Shown: positions 17,717-27,905, counted from the stretch's first letter. The stretch is 64,000 nucleotides of DNA from Leptospira levettii (GCF_002812085.1 NZ_NPDM01000001.1:1116001-1180000); one strand, 5' to 3'. The notes: a model not told the origin generated them from the letters alone. Numbers and translations are program-made.

Positions 17717-18595
17717 CTATCTATTTTTTTCTAACCACTCTAAGATAAGTTTGGTTACCTCTTCTCTTTTTTCCCAATGGAGGAAGTGACCAGCATGATC
17801 AAAGCCAATCTTTCGAAATCCACGAGGAAAATCAGATTCATCTAGTAAGTGTTCAAATAAATTTTTATGAAAACATCCATCATTCAAACCGTAAAGCACT
17901 TGGGTGGGAACTGTAATATGTGTATCAAAAATCCCTACTATACTTTCTCTTCCCGATTCTGTGAATAAATCATTCAGGTTTCTGTAATATGCCAGAGCCG
18001 AAGAAAGGATACCTGGATTTTGAAAATTCGATTTGATTTCAGCCAAATGGTCCTGGTTCGGAGTGAATCCTGGTGACCAGTCTTTCCATAAAAAATCAAC
18101 CAAGGCAAATTGATTTGAACGAATGGTTAATTCTGCTATATAGGGAATTTGAAATAATGCAACATACCAAGAATGAAATGTTTGTAACGGCGCCCAAAAA
18201 AAAGAATCTTGAAAGGTTTTGAGCAATGGAACTCCTAAACTTGTGATGGATTGAAAACGATTGGGATAGTACATCCCTGCCGCATAAGCAATGATAGCTC
18301 CCCAATTGTGTCCTACCAAATGGACAGTATCCCATCTGCGATCATCCATCCATCCTAAAACATCATTCACTAAATCAACAACATGTAATTTATTCGCATG
18401 TGATATGGTCGATGGTTCGTATCCTCGCATTACAGGTGCTACACAATGATATCCTTTTTTTGCGATGGATTCCATGATTGGTGAAAAAGTTTTATGGTTA
18501 TCAGGAAAACCATGTAAAAATAAGACAGGGTCACCAGAACCTGTTTCTAATGTGGTAAATACAGTGGATAAATTTCTAATTTCCGAATGATGCAT
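17717..18595 (-). CDS. Alpha/beta hydrolase of the epoxide hydrolase/dehalogenase type with Asn at the nucleophile position
   Basis: A 292-residue alpha/beta hydrolase. The oxyanion segment LHGFPDNHKTF, the nucleophile elbow GHNWGA and the catalytic His in GHFLHWEK are recognisable, and the cap region lies at about 130-215. Related epoxide hydrolases and haloalkane dehalogenases use Asp in a GHDWG elbow; here residue 97 is Asn (codon AAT). Either the protein is inactive, the Asn is deamidated, or it uses another mechanism. It overlaps the upstream esterase gene by 20 bases, so the two are coupled. No signal peptide is seen. The fold is firm; substrate and activity are unknown. Confidence 0.85.
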   Translation of the reverse strand: MHHSEIRNLSTVFTTLETGSGDPVLFLHGFPDNHKTFSPIMESIAKKGYHCVAPVMRGYEPSTISHANKLHVVDLVNDVLGWMDDRRWDTVHLVGHNWGAIIAYAAGMYYPNRFQSITSLGVPLLKTFQDSFFWAPLQTFHSWYVALFQIPYIAELTIRSNQFALVDFLWKDWSPGFTPNQDHLAEIKSNFQNPGILSSALAYYRNLNDLFTESGRESIVGIFDTHITVPTQVLYGLNDGCFHKNLFEHLLDESDFPRGFRKIGFDHAGHFLHWEKREEVTKLILEWLEKNR

Positions 18596-19595
18596 TGTTT
18601 ACCAACTTTTGTTTTGATTCTGTTTTTCGGAAAAATTGTAACACAATCTCTCTCGTATCCAAGTCCTTACTAAGGTATCCATATTGTTTTTCATTTTGGT
18701 AGTAAAACCCATTTGGCCAAATATGCCCACCACCAGGAATTAAATAACCTTCTACTACTTCATCGCCTGAACAATCGGACAGTTTCGAATATTCAATGTC
18801 TCGTTTCCAAAAACGATTCATATGACGTTTTTTTGTATTCATTTCTTCTTTGCAGGGAAAACCAGAGCTCCAATACGATAGTGACTCTACAAATGATAAT
18901 ACCTCTCCAGCAGGAATTCGTTCTGCTTTTGGACTCATGTCTTTTGGAATGGAAACGATTCCTCCTTTATAAGGAACAACATCATCGGAGGTGCCCATAA
19001 TAAAACCAATTGATTTGATTGGTGGTTTGGGACAAATTTCAGTAAGTCCTTTTGATGTTACTGCAGCAACAGAATATCCAGAACGGAACAAATCACTTGC
19101 TTCACATAACAAACGTTGTGTCATAAAACCACCATTGGAAATACCAACAGCATGGATACGGCTTGTATCCACTGGAATTTTTTTATCGAGGAAATAGACC
19201 ATGTCGCGAAAAAATTGAACATCTTTTGTGTTTCTTTTGTCTGTAAGAGAATGTGGAATATTCCTTCCATCATTCCATCGATTCCCATATCCATCGGGAT
19301 AAACGACAATAAATCCGTATTCCTCCGCTTTTTCTGTCATACGAGAAAGGTAAATCATTCCCTCACCGCTTCCCCCACCACCATGTAAAACAAATACAAC
19401 AGGTAACTTGGATTCATTTCTATTTTTTGGAATGTAATATCGGAAATTGCGGATGATCCCATCAGACACTATGGATTCCAAAGTGTGGTCTTTTACGGGA
19501 ACAATCGAAGGTAAAGATTTACAAACAAAAGAAAATGGAATCGTTAACATGAATACAATTGAATAATGATAGATGCGCCTAACAATTCCCATCAT
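18576..19595 (-). CDS. Secreted esterase of the polyhydroxybutyrate depolymerase (LpqC) type
   Basis: A 339-residue hydrolase with an N-terminal hydrophobic signal (YSIVFMLTIPFSFVCKS, a possible lipobox around Cys) and an alpha/beta fold: RNFRYYIPKN, VVFVLHGGGGSGEGM (oxyanion loop), VVYPDGYGNRWNDGR, the nucleophile elbow GISNGGFMTQRL, and a late GGGHIWP with the catalytic His. This matches LpqC/PHB-depolymerase-like esterases, which also include feruloyl esterases; the real substrate is open. It overlaps the cupin gene by 4 bases and the alpha/beta hydrolase by 20, so it is mid-operon. Confidence 0.8.
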   Translation of the reverse strand: MMGIVRRIYHYSIVFMLTIPFSFVCKSLPSIVPVKDHTLESIVSDGIIRNFRYYIPKNRNESKLPVVFVLHGGGGSGEGMIYLSRMTEKAEEYGFIVVYPDGYGNRWNDGRNIPHSLTDKRNTKDVQFFRDMVYFLDKKIPVDTSRIHAVGISNGGFMTQRLLCEASDLFRSGYSVAAVTSKGLTEICPKPPIKSIGFIMGTSDDVVPYKGGIVSIPKDMSPKAERIPAGEVLSFVESLSYWSSGFPCKEEMNTKKRHMNRFWKRDIEYSKLSDCSGDEVVEGYLIPGGGHIWPNGFYYQNEKQYGYLSKDLDTREIVLQFFRKTESKQKLVNNASFGN

Positions 19596-20065
19596 ATAAA
19601 TAGGGACTCAAAATATTGAATCGTTTCTTTGACTTTAGAATCTCCTTCCAGTGGATACTTCGGGTGGAATTCTTTATCGACGGTTGGATCGTAGGGACCA
19701 GATTTTCCTTCGAAACAAACAGCTACATCTGTCAAACAGACCAAACTATGCCAAACACCAGGTTGTAAATCGATTCCTCGTTTTGGTCCATTCGAAGATA
19801 ATTTGTGAGATTCTTTGATATTTCCATCTTCTGAAAAAATTAAAAATCCAATTTCACCTTCTAATACAACAAAGGTTTCTGGTTTTGGATCCGACAAATG
19901 TCTGTGAGGTGAAATGTATGTATTTTTAGATAATACATTGAGAAACCTTTGGTACACTTCCTTTTGTTCATGGAAGTTATGGTTTGTCCGTTTTCGTTCT
20001 GCTTGTTTTGCTTTTGTGACGAGGGATCCGATTAAATCGGAATCAATGATTTGTATTTCCTGCAA
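19592..20065 (-). CDS. WbuC-family cupin metalloprotein
   Basis: A 157-residue cupin of the WbuC family. Diagnostic features are RKRTNHNFH, QRFLNVLSKNTYISPHRH (metal histidines), ETFVVLEGEIGFLIF and DLQPGVWHSLVCL. WbuC proteins are found in polysaccharide and O-antigen loci; their reaction is unknown. The start is a TTG with GGAAGG five bases upstream, located inside the end of the BFD-like gene (overlap 23 bases). The stop overlaps the esterase start as ATGA. A glycosyltransferase gene upstream fits a link to surface glycans. Confidence 0.8.
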   Translation of the reverse strand: MQEIQIIDSDLIGSLVTKAKQAERKRTNHNFHEQKEVYQRFLNVLSKNTYISPHRHLSDPKPETFVVLEGEIGFLIFSEDGNIKESHKLSSNGPKRGIDLQPGVWHSLVCLTDVAVCFEGKSGPYDPTVDKEFHPKYPLEGDSKVKETIQYFESLFI

Positions 20066-20234
20066 GTTGGCCTTCCAATTCTCGTTCGATGAAGGCTAAC
20101 ATATCCGGAACACAAGCCGTACAAGTATCTGCCGCTCCCATCTCACGGGCAACTTCTAGTATAGGGCGATTCGTTTCTTTGACAACATTTAAGATGGATT
20201 CAAAGAAAACTTCTGCACAGTGACACTTGATCAT
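20043..20234 (-). CDS. BFD-like [2Fe-2S]-binding protein
   Basis: A 63-residue protein read from the ATG at 20234. Four cysteines in the pattern C-H-C near the N-terminus and C-T-A-C after GAADT reproduce the BFD-like Fe-S fold (CxC...GAxxxCxxC) known from bacterioferritin-associated ferredoxin and the NirB/NifU Fer2_BFD domain. It ends in an acidic helix. It overlaps the WbuC gene by 23 bases. A longer frame up to 20360 has no matching sequence and is probably not translated. BFD proteins donate electrons, for instance in iron release from ferritin, but no ferritin gene is near. Confidence 0.75.
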   Translation of the reverse strand: MIKCHCAEVFFESILNVVKETNRPILEVAREMGAADTCTACVPDMLAFIERELEGQLAGNTNH

Positions 20235-20396
20235 GGTTCTGAGAATCAGTCTCTTGGTCTTTTGGTAGAATGACAAGAAATTTTCCTGGTCAAAACTCCA
20301 AATTTTTCCAATGGGAATGGTCCTCATTTGAGAGACATAATTTATATTTGAAAGGAACACGAACTTTGAATCAAAATTTTGAGGGGCTTTCGGAAA

Positions 20397-21494
20397 CTAT
20401 CCCAATTGTTTTTTGTACAAAACTTCAAGAGTTTTCATTGCATACGACCAAGTAAACGATTTGGCATTTTCTTTTCCGAGTTTGCGTAACTCAACAAGGC
20501 GAGTTTTATCTTTGAGTAGGGAAAGAACTTGTTTGGAAAAGGAAATTGGTTCCTTGGGATCAAATGCTTCAAACCCTTTTCCTAACACTTCAGGTAACAC
20601 GGTCGCATTCGAAGAAAGGACGGGAGTTCCGATCGCTTGTGCCTCCAAAACGGGAAACCCAAACCCTTCAAATAAAGATGGATACACAAACAAGGTAGCC
20701 CCTTGGTAAGCCAGAGGTAACTCATTATATGGCAGATGAGGGAGGAAATAAATTCGTTTTGGATTTTGTTTTTGGAATTCCAACAAATCTTTTGGGATTT
20801 CCTTACTGATCCCTCCCACCACTAGGGGAAGTTTGAGTTGTTTATCGTTCCATAACGATTCCAATTGTGTTAATAAGAATGGAAAATTTTTATGAGATTT
20901 ACCGATCCCAACGGTAAAGAGATACTCTTTTGGTAATTTTTGTTTTTTGAGAAACACTTCCAATTGGGTCTCTGATCGTTTTGAAAAATTTTTTAAATCA
21001 ATCCCGTTATAAACAACAGTGATTCGATCCCTACGATAACCGAAACTTTTGATTAAATCTTCCTTGGTGTAATTCGAAACAGCGATGATGGTTTTAGCAA
21101 ACCACTGAATGGAACGAAAAACAATTTGTAAATACAATCTTTTTACAATGGAGTTATGAGTTTCCTTAAAGTGATAAGGAATTAAGTCATGAATGGTAAC
21201 GATACATTTACGAAGATACTTGAGTGGAACATTAAAATGGGGAATGTCCAATACATCCATTTCTGCCATCAAGGGATGGCCCAAAAATTCCTTTGGAGAA
21301 TAGATCTTTGTTTTGTATTCTATGATTTCTGCATGTTTGGGGACTTCATATTTTTTGAGAAGAATAGGATCTCCGAATAGGTAAAGTTTGGCGTCCTTTT
21401 CACTTAAGGGCCAAAATTTTAATATATGTTGGATGCGAATTCCGATCCCAGAATTTTCGATCATCCTTGCATCATAGCCAATTTTTTTTTGCAT
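20397..21494 (-). CDS. GT4-family glycosyltransferase
   Basis: A 365-residue glycosyltransferase read from the ATG at 21494 (IGYDARMIENSGIGIR); a TTG at 21524 is an alternative start. The GT-B fold is seen in PYHFKETH, IAVSNYTKEDL, VVYNGID, LFTVGIGKSHKNFPFLL and the C-terminal EX7E motif in PSLFEGFGFPVLEAQAIGTPVLSSN. These retaining enzymes transfer mannose or related sugars from nucleotide donors, usually to lipopolysaccharide. It is first of a minus-strand run that includes a WbuC-family cupin, consistent with a role in surface polysaccharide. A 160-base gap separates it from the BFD-like gene. Confidence 0.88.
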   Translation of the reverse strand: MQKKIGYDARMIENSGIGIRIQHILKFWPLSEKDAKLYLFGDPILLKKYEVPKHAEIIEYKTKIYSPKEFLGHPLMAEMDVLDIPHFNVPLKYLRKCIVTIHDLIPYHFKETHNSIVKRLYLQIVFRSIQWFAKTIIAVSNYTKEDLIKSFGYRRDRITVVYNGIDLKNFSKRSETQLEVFLKKQKLPKEYLFTVGIGKSHKNFPFLLTQLESLWNDKQLKLPLVVGGISKEIPKDLLEFQKQNPKRIYFLPHLPYNELPLAYQGATLFVYPSLFEGFGFPVLEAQAIGTPVLSSNATVLPEVLGKGFEAFDPKEPISFSKQVLSLLKDKTRLVELRKLGKENAKSFTWSYAMKTLEVLYKKQLG

Positions 21495-21641
21495 TTGTTT
21501 GATGATTATGTCCTTTCGAATCAAAAAAAGGAAATGTATCTTTTCCTAAGAAGCCAAGTCTAGTCAAATAAGTAGTGAATATTCTGCATTCAAATTTTGA
21601 AAGGCAGGTTCACATAGAACTTACTTTCAAAAAGGAATCGG

Positions 21642-22193
21642 ATGGAAAACTTAATCGAAGAAATCCTGAAACAAATTGGTGAAGACCCAAATCGAGAGGG
21701 TCTTGTGAAAACGCCCAACCGAGTCAAAAAGGCGTATGACTTTTTAACCAGTGGATACAAAGCGGACATCAACCAATTGGTAAACGGGGCGATTTTTGAA
21801 GAGAGTACAACGGGAATGGTGCTTGTTCGTGATATCGAAATGTATTCTTTATGTGAACACCACTTACTTCCTTTTTATGGAAGAGCACATGTTGCATACA
21901 TTCCAAATAAAAAAATCATTGGGATTAGTAAAATTCCAAGAATTGTCGACGTATTTGCACGTCGGTTACAAGTTCAGGAACGACTTACCGATCAAATTGC
22001 ACAGGCGATCCAAGAGACATTGGACCCACTTGGAGTAGGAGTTGTCATCAAAGCAAAACATTTGTGTATGATGATGCGAGGTGTCGAAAAACAAAACTCG
22101 GAATTATTCACTTCTAGTTTGCTTGGGGTTTTTAAATCGGATCCAACCACACGAAGTGAATTTTTAGATCTGATCCGAACCGGTTCCCACTAA
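21642..22193 (+). CDS. folE: GTP cyclohydrolase I
   Basis: A 183-residue FolE that opens GTP to dihydroneopterin triphosphate, the first step of folate synthesis and, in many bacteria, of queuosine synthesis. The signature [15 protein letters not shown] appears at the N-terminus (as GEDPNREGL), the zinc site Cys and His in [42 protein letters not shown], and [18 protein letters not shown] with the second zinc Cys. It is complete and preceded by AAAGGAATCGG. It is divergent from the glycosyltransferase and ends in a terminator. A queE gene lies 13 kb away, so both queuosine-precursor enzymes occur in this window. Confidence 0.96.
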   Translation: MENLIEEILKQIGEDPNREGLVKTPNRVKKAYDFLTSGYKADINQLVNGAIFEESTTGMVLVRDIEMYSLCEHHLLPFYGRAHVAYIPNKKIIGISKIPRIVDVFARRLQVQERLTDQIAQAIQETLDPLGVGVVIKAKHLCMMMRGVEKQNSELFTSSLLGVFKSDPTTRSEFLDLIRTGSH

Positions 22194-22227
22194 GTTCATT
22201 TTTTAAATTCTTTTTTTACGATTCATG

Positions 22228-22260
22228 CTGGACTTTTTTCCAAAAAAGTTCAGTCTTTTT
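22228..22260 (+). terminator. Intrinsic terminator after folE
   Basis: A stem of CTGGACTTTTTT and AAAAAAGTTCAG (one G-T pair) with a minimal loop is followed by a run of T from 22256. It separates folE from acs. Confidence 0.6.
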
Positions 22261-22270
22261 CCTCTAGAGG
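22261..22270 (+). promoter_or_regulatory. Palindrome covering the acs ribosome-binding site
   Basis: The perfect 10-base palindrome CCTCTAGAGG includes the GAGGGA Shine-Dalgarno of acs, seven bases before its ATG. It may be chance or a small protein-binding site; no second copy was noticed. Confidence 0.25.
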
Positions 22271-22276
22271 GACACT

Positions 22277-24241
22277 ATGCCGAAAGAAAGAATCGTGGCA
22301 CCATCCAAAGAATTCGCCAAACTTGCAAATGTTAGCTTAAAAGAATACAAAGCCAAATACAAAGAATCCATTGAAAAACCAGAAAAATTTTGGGCCGAAC
22401 AAGCTAAACGCCTAACATGGTTTAAAAAATGGACAAAGGTTTTAAAACATGATTTTGCAAAAGCCAAAGCAGAATGGTTTGTTGGTGGAAAACTGAATGT
22501 TTCCTATAATTGTTTAGACCGCCACCTTGATTCGCCTCTTAAAAACAAAGCTGCACTGATTTGGGAAGGAGACAACCCAGACGAATCAAAGGTTCTTACC
22601 TACCATGACTTACACAGAGAGGTGAATCACTTTGCCAATGTTTTAAAAAAGTTCAAAGTGAAAAAAGGGGATCGTGTCCTCATTTACCTCCCGATGATCC
22701 CTGAACTTGCCATTACTACACTTGCTTGTACTCGCATTGGGGCAGTGCATTCTGTTGTGTTTGGTGGATTTTCACCAGAAGCCTTACTTGGTCGGATTGA
22801 AGATTGTAAACCTACACTCGTCATTACAGCTGATGGAGGATACCGTGGTGGCAAACCAATTGAACTGAAAAAAAATGTGGATGTCGCTCTATCAGAAACC
22901 AAATTCCAAGTGAATGATGTTATTGTTGTCAAACGAACTGGTGACGAAGGAAATCTAAACTGGAAAGAGGGTCGTGACCACTGGTACCATTACCTGATGA
23001 AAGACCCAGAGGTAAAAAAGGAATGCCCTGCTGTTCCTATGGATTCGGAAGATCCACTTTTTATTTTATACACGTCTGGTTCTACTGGAAAACCAAAAGG
23101 TGTTTTACATACAACCGCTGGATATTTGTTAGGTGCAAATCTAACATTTGCAACTATCTTTGATTATAAAGACACTGATACCTACTGGTGTACGGCAGAT
23201 ATTGGATGGATCACAGGACATAGTTATATTTTATATGGGCCTCTCTCGAATGGTGCAACTTCCCTGATGTTTGAAGGAGTTCCCAGTTACCCAGACATGG
23301 GAAGATTTTGGGATGTGATTGATAAATATAAAGTCACAGTTTTTTATACGGCTCCAACGGCCATTCGGGCACTTATGCGTGAAGGACTGGAACCAATCAA
23401 AAAACGTTCACTCGCTTCACTGCGGTTACTTGGATCTGTGGGAGAGCCCATCAATCCAGAAGCTTGGGAATGGTATTATGCGAATATTGGAAAATCAAAA
23501 TGCCCGATAGTCGATACGTGGTGGCAAACAGAAACGGGATCGATTATGATTTCAGGAATCCCAGGTGCGATTCCGCAAAAACCTGGTTCGGCAAGTTGGC
23601 CTTTCTACGGCATCCAACCAGTACTAGTGGACAATGAAGGGGTGGAGATCAAAGAAAAAGGGGAAATTTCAGGGAATCTATGTATCGCAAAACCTTGGCC
23701 ATCCATGATGCGAGGTGTGTATGGAGATCCTAAACGATTTTTTGATACTTACTTTTCGCAATTCAAAGGGTATTATTTTACAGGAGATGGGGCAAACCGC
23801 GATAAAGAAGGTTACTTCCGCATCACGGGAAGAGTGGATGATGTGCTCAATGTTTCCGGTCACCGCATTGGTTCAGCAGAAGTAGAAAGTGCCCTTGTGG
23901 AACACAAATCTGTGGCAGAAGCTGCGGTGGTTGGTTTTCCACATGATATCAAAGGCCAAGGGATTTATGCCTATGTCACAGTCAAACAAGGGGTTGTGAC
24001 AAACGACCAATTGAAAAAAGAACTCATCGCCATGGTGGAAAAAATGATTGGGAAAATTGCTAGGCCCGACGTGATCCATTGGGCACCAGGACTTCCTAAA
24101 ACTCGTTCAGGTAAAATCATGCGTCGCATTTTACGAAAGATTGCCAACAACGAATTTGATACGTTAGGTGATATTAGTACACTTGCCGATCCATCTGTTG
24201 TACAATCCTTAATTGATGATAAAAAGAAGTATCACAGTTAA
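22277..24241 (+). CDS. acs: Acetyl-CoA synthetase
   Basis: A 654-residue AMP-forming acetate-CoA ligase. It has the N-terminal ACS region, the adenylation P-loop [49 protein letters not shown] (acetate pocket tryptophan), [24 protein letters not shown], and the C-terminal [15 protein letters not shown] with the regulatory lysine. Length fits Acs rather than propionyl-CoA synthetase. Acetate activation suits an organism living on fatty acids, as leptospires do through beta-oxidation. The lysine motif means control by acetylation is possible; a cognate deacetylase is not in this window. It is a single-gene unit between terminators. Confidence 0.96.
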   Translation: MPKERIVAPSKEFAKLANVSLKEYKAKYKESIEKPEKFWAEQAKRLTWFKKWTKVLKHDFAKAKAEWFVGGKLNVSYNCLDRHLDSPLKNKAALIWEGDNPDESKVLTYHDLHREVNHFANVLKKFKVKKGDRVLIYLPMIPELAITTLACTRIGAVHSVVFGGFSPEALLGRIEDCKPTLVITADGGYRGGKPIELKKNVDVALSETKFQVNDVIVVKRTGDEGNLNWKEGRDHWYHYLMKDPEVKKECPAVPMDSEDPLFILYTSGSTGKPKGVLHTTAGYLLGANLTFATIFDYKDTDTYWCTADIGWITGHSYILYGPLSNGATSLMFEGVPSYPDMGRFWDVIDKYKVTVFYTAPTAIRALMREGLEPIKKRSLASLRLLGSVGEPINPEAWEWYYANIGKSKCPIVDTWWQTETGSIMISGIPGAIPQKPGSASWPFYGIQPVLVDNEGVEIKEKGEISGNLCIAKPWPSMMRGVYGDPKRFFDTYFSQFKGYYFTGDGANRDKEGYFRITGRVDDVLNVSGHRIGSAEVESALVEHKSVAEAAVVGFPHDIKGQGIYAYVTVKQGVVTNDQLKKELIAMVEKMIGKIARPDVIHWAPGLPKTRSGKIMRRILRKIANNEFDTLGDISTLADPSVVQSLIDDKKKYHS

Positions 24242-24264
24242 GCAGATCTTTTCGTAAGATAGAA

Positions 24265-24306
24265 CTCCTTTCAATTCCTAGAGAATAAGTCTGGAATTGG
24301 AAGGAG
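24265..24306. terminator. Long hairpin between acs and the TPR gene
   Basis: A 14-base stem (CTCCTTTCAATTCC with GGAATTGGAAGGAG, one wobble pair) and 14-base loop lies between these convergent genes. There is no clear T-run, so it may act as a bidirectional barrier or simply stabilise 3' ends. Confidence 0.5.
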
Positions 24307-24379
24307 ATTCATTAATCTCGAATTAAGTATCAAATGCAAAATTCGAAATTGCAATGGTAAGTCTTATCTTTCGTTTCCC

Positions 24380-25549
24380 TTATAACTCTTGGGGGAGAGC
24401 TGCAAATGGGCCCATCACACGAAGGAATTCCGATTCTTCAAATTCCAAATCACGTTCCTTTAGTTTCCTTCGGTATTCATTTGCCTTGGTTTCATTCCGT
24501 GAAGAAAACCAATGGATGGCAAAAAGCAAATATTCTCTATTTTTTCGGTAGGTGGAAACATGGTTTTCAAGATCAGATCCAGTGAGTTGCTTTTGGTTTT
24601 GGAAATCTTTGACTAAGGAATCAATTGCTAAGGTGTCACGGTCTTTTCCGAGATTCGCATAACTTTGGCGGATGAGAAATAAAATTTCTTTGGCATCTGA
24701 ATTGGGATCATATTTGAGAAGGTTGTAAAATCCCCGCCGGAACAAAGTTAGTGATTCTAAATACCTTTGTTTTTCTTGGAGGTAAACTCCATAACGTGTG
24801 AAGTATCTTGTTTCTTTTAAAAAAATTGTAGAAGTCCAAATGTAAGCTTGTTCAAGCGAATCCGCATTTCGACCACGCCTTGCTAAGATCAAAGTTTCAT
24901 ACATGCCTTCTTCTCGTGGAAAGTAAACAAGATATCGTAAACTTAAATCATCTGCTTCTTTCCATTTTCTATTTTTGATGTTTTTGAGAAGGCTTGTTTG
25001 TAAGGCATCTTTTTCGGAAACAAACGTTTTATCATTTTCCAATGTTTGGATGTACATTTCATAATCGGATTCCAATCCCAATTGACGGGAAAGGATGGCA
25101 GCCAAGTACAATCTGTACTTTGCATTTGGTTTTTGTTCTAAATACAGTTTGGTATAAAAAAGTGCTTCTCTCGGTTTTTTCTCTTTTTCATAAAAATCGG
25201 CAATGTATAAGACCAAATCTAATTGGTCTTTTTTCCGTTTAATGGATTCTTCATAGGCATGGATCCCATCAAAGATTTGCCCAAGTTTCATGTGAGCCTG
25301 GGCTGATAGATTATAATACCTGTAGTCGGGGTCTGGATTTAATTCTTTTGCTTTGATGAGAAAATCAAACGCTTTGGCGGGAGTTTCTTGGACAATTTTG
25401 TCCTCTGCCATCCGCAGTAGGTCTTCGTAACCATAAAACGCTTTAACGGGATTTAAGGGCTCTGGTTCAGCTAAAATTGAAGGTACAACAAGAAATAGAC
25501 TTGTTACCAAAACACTAAATTGCCATATTCTCCTAGACCGAAGTATCAT
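24380..25549 (-). CDS. Secreted TPR-repeat protein
   Basis: A 389-residue protein with a signal peptide (WQFSVLVTSLFLVVPSILAEPEP). The first half has tetratricopeptide-like helix pairs (KAFDFLIKAKELNPDPDYRYYNLSAQAHMKLGQ, IHAYEESIKRKKDQLDLVLYIADFYEKEKKPREALFY-type pattern), and the second half is also helical with TPR-like spacing. It should lie in the periplasm or outer membrane as a scaffold. I do not recognise a named family. It is monocistronic, divergent from hppA and convergent with acs. Only the repeat type is supported; partner and role are unknown. Confidence 0.65.
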   Translation of the reverse strand: MILRSRRIWQFSVLVTSLFLVVPSILAEPEPLNPVKAFYGYEDLLRMAEDKIVQETPAKAFDFLIKAKELNPDPDYRYYNLSAQAHMKLGQIFDGIHAYEESIKRKKDQLDLVLYIADFYEKEKKPREALFYTKLYLEQKPNAKYRLYLAAILSRQLGLESDYEMYIQTLENDKTFVSEKDALQTSLLKNIKNRKWKEADDLSLRYLVYFPREEGMYETLILARRGRNADSLEQAYIWTSTIFLKETRYFTRYGVYLQEKQRYLESLTLFRRGFYNLLKYDPNSDAKEILFLIRQSYANLGKDRDTLAIDSLVKDFQNQKQLTGSDLENHVSTYRKNREYLLFAIHWFSSRNETKANEYRRKLKERDLEFEESEFLRVMGPFAALPQEL

Positions 25550-25619
25550 CTATGGATTCTCATCGGTCATCTTCTAAAATATCTTAGAAATACAAATAAA
25601 CAATCTCAAAGAGGATCTC

Positions 25620-27767
25620 ATGAATGTAGAGTTAATCATTATCGTCATGGCACTGGTTTCCATCGCCACGGCGATTTTCTACGCCGCTCGGGTAATACGT
25701 ATCCAAGTGGGCGCAGAGGGTGGCAACGACAAAGAAACCGCCAAATTAAAAGAAATCTCCGCCGCGATCGCAGAAGGGGCTATGGCCTTCCTTCTCAGAG
25801 AATACCGAGTCATTCTGCTTTTTATCAGCTTCATGACAGTTCTCATTTACCTATTATTAGATAATCCCAACACAGAATTCAATGAAGGAATTTACACTTC
25901 AGTCGCTTTTGTTTCGGGAGCTCTCATTTCTTGCCTTTCCGGATTTATCGGAATGAAGATTGCCACAGCCGGGAACGTAAGAACGGCACAAGCGGCAAAA
26001 ACTTCCCTTTCCAAAGCATTCCGAGTGGCTTTTGACTCTGGAGCTGTGATGGGATTTGGTCTCATCGGCCTTGCTGTCCTTGGTATGATTGGTCTTTTCT
26101 TACTTTTTACTGGTTCCAATCCTGCTGTTGCCAAACACATCCTCATGGAATCACTCGCTGGTTTTGGTCTTGGTGGTTCATCAGTGGCACTTTTTGGTCG
26201 CGTGGGTGGTGGTATTTATACAAAAGCGGCTGACGTTGGTGCCGACTTAGTTGGAAAAGTGGAAAAAGGAATCCCTGAAGATGACCCTCGTAACCCAGCA
26301 ACCATTGCTGATAACGTAGGAGATAACGTGGGTGACATTGCTGGTATGGGTGCTGACCTTTTTGGATCCGCAGCGGAAGCAACTTGTGCGGCTCTTGTGA
26401 TTGGAGCAACAGCTTCAGCTTTAGCAGACAATAACTCTGCTCTTCTTTATCCTCTTTTAATTTCTGCGATAGGAATTCCTGCATCCCTCATCACAACTTT
26501 TTTTGCGCGAGTGAAAGAAGGTGGAAACGTAGAAAAAGCTCTCAAACTCCAACTTTGGATTTCTACATTCATCGTAGCGGGAGCTTTGTATTTCGCAACT
26601 GACCTATTCATGATCGATAGTTTCCAAATCGGCGACAAAACCATCACAAAATGGAATGTTTATACTTCAGTCGCATTAGGTTTGTTTGCTGGTATGTTCA
26701 TTGGTTGGATCACAGAGATTTATACTTCTCACTCTTATAAACCAGTACGTGAAGTTGCAGATGCTTGTGATACAGGTGCTGCTACCAACATCATTTATGG
26801 ATTGGCTCTTGGTTACAAATCCACTGTGGTTCCTGTGATCTTACTTGTGATTGTAATTGTAGTTTCCAATATCCTTGCTGGGATGTATGGAATTGCAATT
26901 TCTGCAATTGGTATGATTTCTACAATTGCCATTGGACTCACCATCGATGCTTACGGCCCTGTTTCTGATAACGCGGGTGGGATTGCTGAGATGGCAGAAC
27001 TTGGAAAAGATGTTCGTGACCGCACTGATACTTTGGATGCAGCTGGAAACACAACTGCGGCTGTTGGAAAAGGTTTTGCAATTGGGTCTGCTGCTCTTAC
27101 TTCCCTTGCCTTATTTGCAGCGTTCATCACAAGAACTCAAAATGCTTCCAAAGAAATGGGAGAGGGTGCGATTGATTTAACTTCGATCGAACTCCTTGAT
27201 CCATTGGTGTTTGGTGGTCTTCTTTTTGGAGCGATGCTTCCGTTTATCTTCTCTGCGATGACTATGAAATCAGTTGGAAAAGCAGCTCTTGATATGGTAA
27301 AAGAAGTACGTCGCCAATTCAAAGAGATCCCTGGTCTTATGGAAGGAAAAGCAAAACCTGAGTATGCAAAATGTGTGGATATTTCCACTTCTGCAGCCCT
27401 TCGTGAAATGATCCCTCCAGGTCTTCTTGTTCTCCTCAGCCCAATCGTTGTTGGTTATTTGTTTGGTGTGAAGTCCCTTGCTGGTCTTCTAGCTGGAGCT
27501 CTTGTATCCGGTGTGGTCCTTGCGATCTCATCTGCTAACTCTGGTGGAGCGTGGGACAATGCAAAAAAATACATCGAAAAAACTGCTGGTGGAAAAGGCT
27601 CTGAAAAACACAAAGCAGCGGTTGTTGGTGATACAGTAGGTGATCCGTTTAAAGATACATCTGGACCTGCAATCAACATCCTCATTAAACTGATGGCAAT
27701 CACATCACTCGTGTTTGCTGAGTTTTTTGTGACAAAAGGTGGAATCGTATTAAATTTCTTTAAATAA
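25620..27767 (+). CDS. hppA: Membrane-bound proton (or sodium)-pumping pyrophosphatase
   Basis: A 715-residue protein with about 16 membrane helices. The catalytic loops are intact: [51 protein letters not shown], and the late [15 protein letters not shown]. It hydrolyses pyrophosphate and pumps cations out of the cytoplasm. The [11 protein letters not shown] segment has Ala where potassium-independent enzymes have Lys, which places it in the potassium-dependent class; whether H+ or Na+ is pumped is not settled here. The ATG follows GAGGA. It is a single gene ending in a strong terminator. Pyrophosphate recovery fits synthetase-heavy metabolism such as Acs. Confidence 0.96.
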   Translation: MNVELIIIVMALVSIATAIFYAARVIRIQVGAEGGNDKETAKLKEISAAIAEGAMAFLLREYRVILLFISFMTVLIYLLLDNPNTEFNEGIYTSVAFVSGALISCLSGFIGMKIATAGNVRTAQAAKTSLSKAFRVAFDSGAVMGFGLIGLAVLGMIGLFLLFTGSNPAVAKHILMESLAGFGLGGSSVALFGRVGGGIYTKAADVGADLVGKVEKGIPEDDPRNPATIADNVGDNVGDIAGMGADLFGSAAEATCAALVIGATASALADNNSALLYPLLISAIGIPASLITTFFARVKEGGNVEKALKLQLWISTFIVAGALYFATDLFMIDSFQIGDKTITKWNVYTSVALGLFAGMFIGWITEIYTSHSYKPVREVADACDTGAATNIIYGLALGYKSTVVPVILLVIVIVVSNILAGMYGIAISAIGMISTIAIGLTIDAYGPVSDNAGGIAEMAELGKDVRDRTDTLDAAGNTTAAVGKGFAIGSAALTSLALFAAFITRTQNASKEMGEGAIDLTSIELLDPLVFGGLLFGAMLPFIFSAMTMKSVGKAALDMVKEVRRQFKEIPGLMEGKAKPEYAKCVDISTSAALREMIPPGLLVLLSPIVVGYLFGVKSLAGLLAGALVSGVVLAISSANSGGAWDNAKKYIEKTAGGKGSEKHKAAVVGDTVGDPFKDTSGPAINILIKLMAITSLVFAEFFVTKGGIVLNFFK

Positions 27768-27801
27768 GAAAGGAATACATTCTATCAGATCGAAAAGAGA
27801 T

Positions 27802-27824
27802 TATCCTTCTGAAACAGAAGGATA
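27802..27824 (+). terminator. First hairpin downstream of hppA
   Basis: A perfect 10-base stem (TATCCTTCTG and CAGAAGGATA) with a 3-base loop lies 35 bases after the hppA stop. It lacks a direct T-run but comes before the stronger terminator at 27873. Confidence 0.5.
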
Positions 27825-27872
27825 GTTTCCAATTTGATTATCCAAATTTTTTTAAATGAATTGGATTTCTGA

Positions 27873-27902
27873 AAAAGCCGGCGTAACATCGTCGGCTTTT
27901 TT
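27873..27902. terminator. Strong bidirectional terminator between hppA and the envelope operon
   Basis: The stem AAAAGCCGGCG / CGTCGGCTTTT (one wobble) with a 6-base loop is followed by six T on the plus strand and flanked by A on the other side. It fits an intrinsic terminator for hppA and equally for the minus-strand operon whose last stop is at 27906. Confidence 0.85.
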
Positions 27903-27905
27903 ATT

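Noticed and set aside
26143..26484. Minus-strand frames of about 100 codons within hppA
   Set aside because: These are shadows caused by the codon bias of a well-conserved membrane protein; no start signals.
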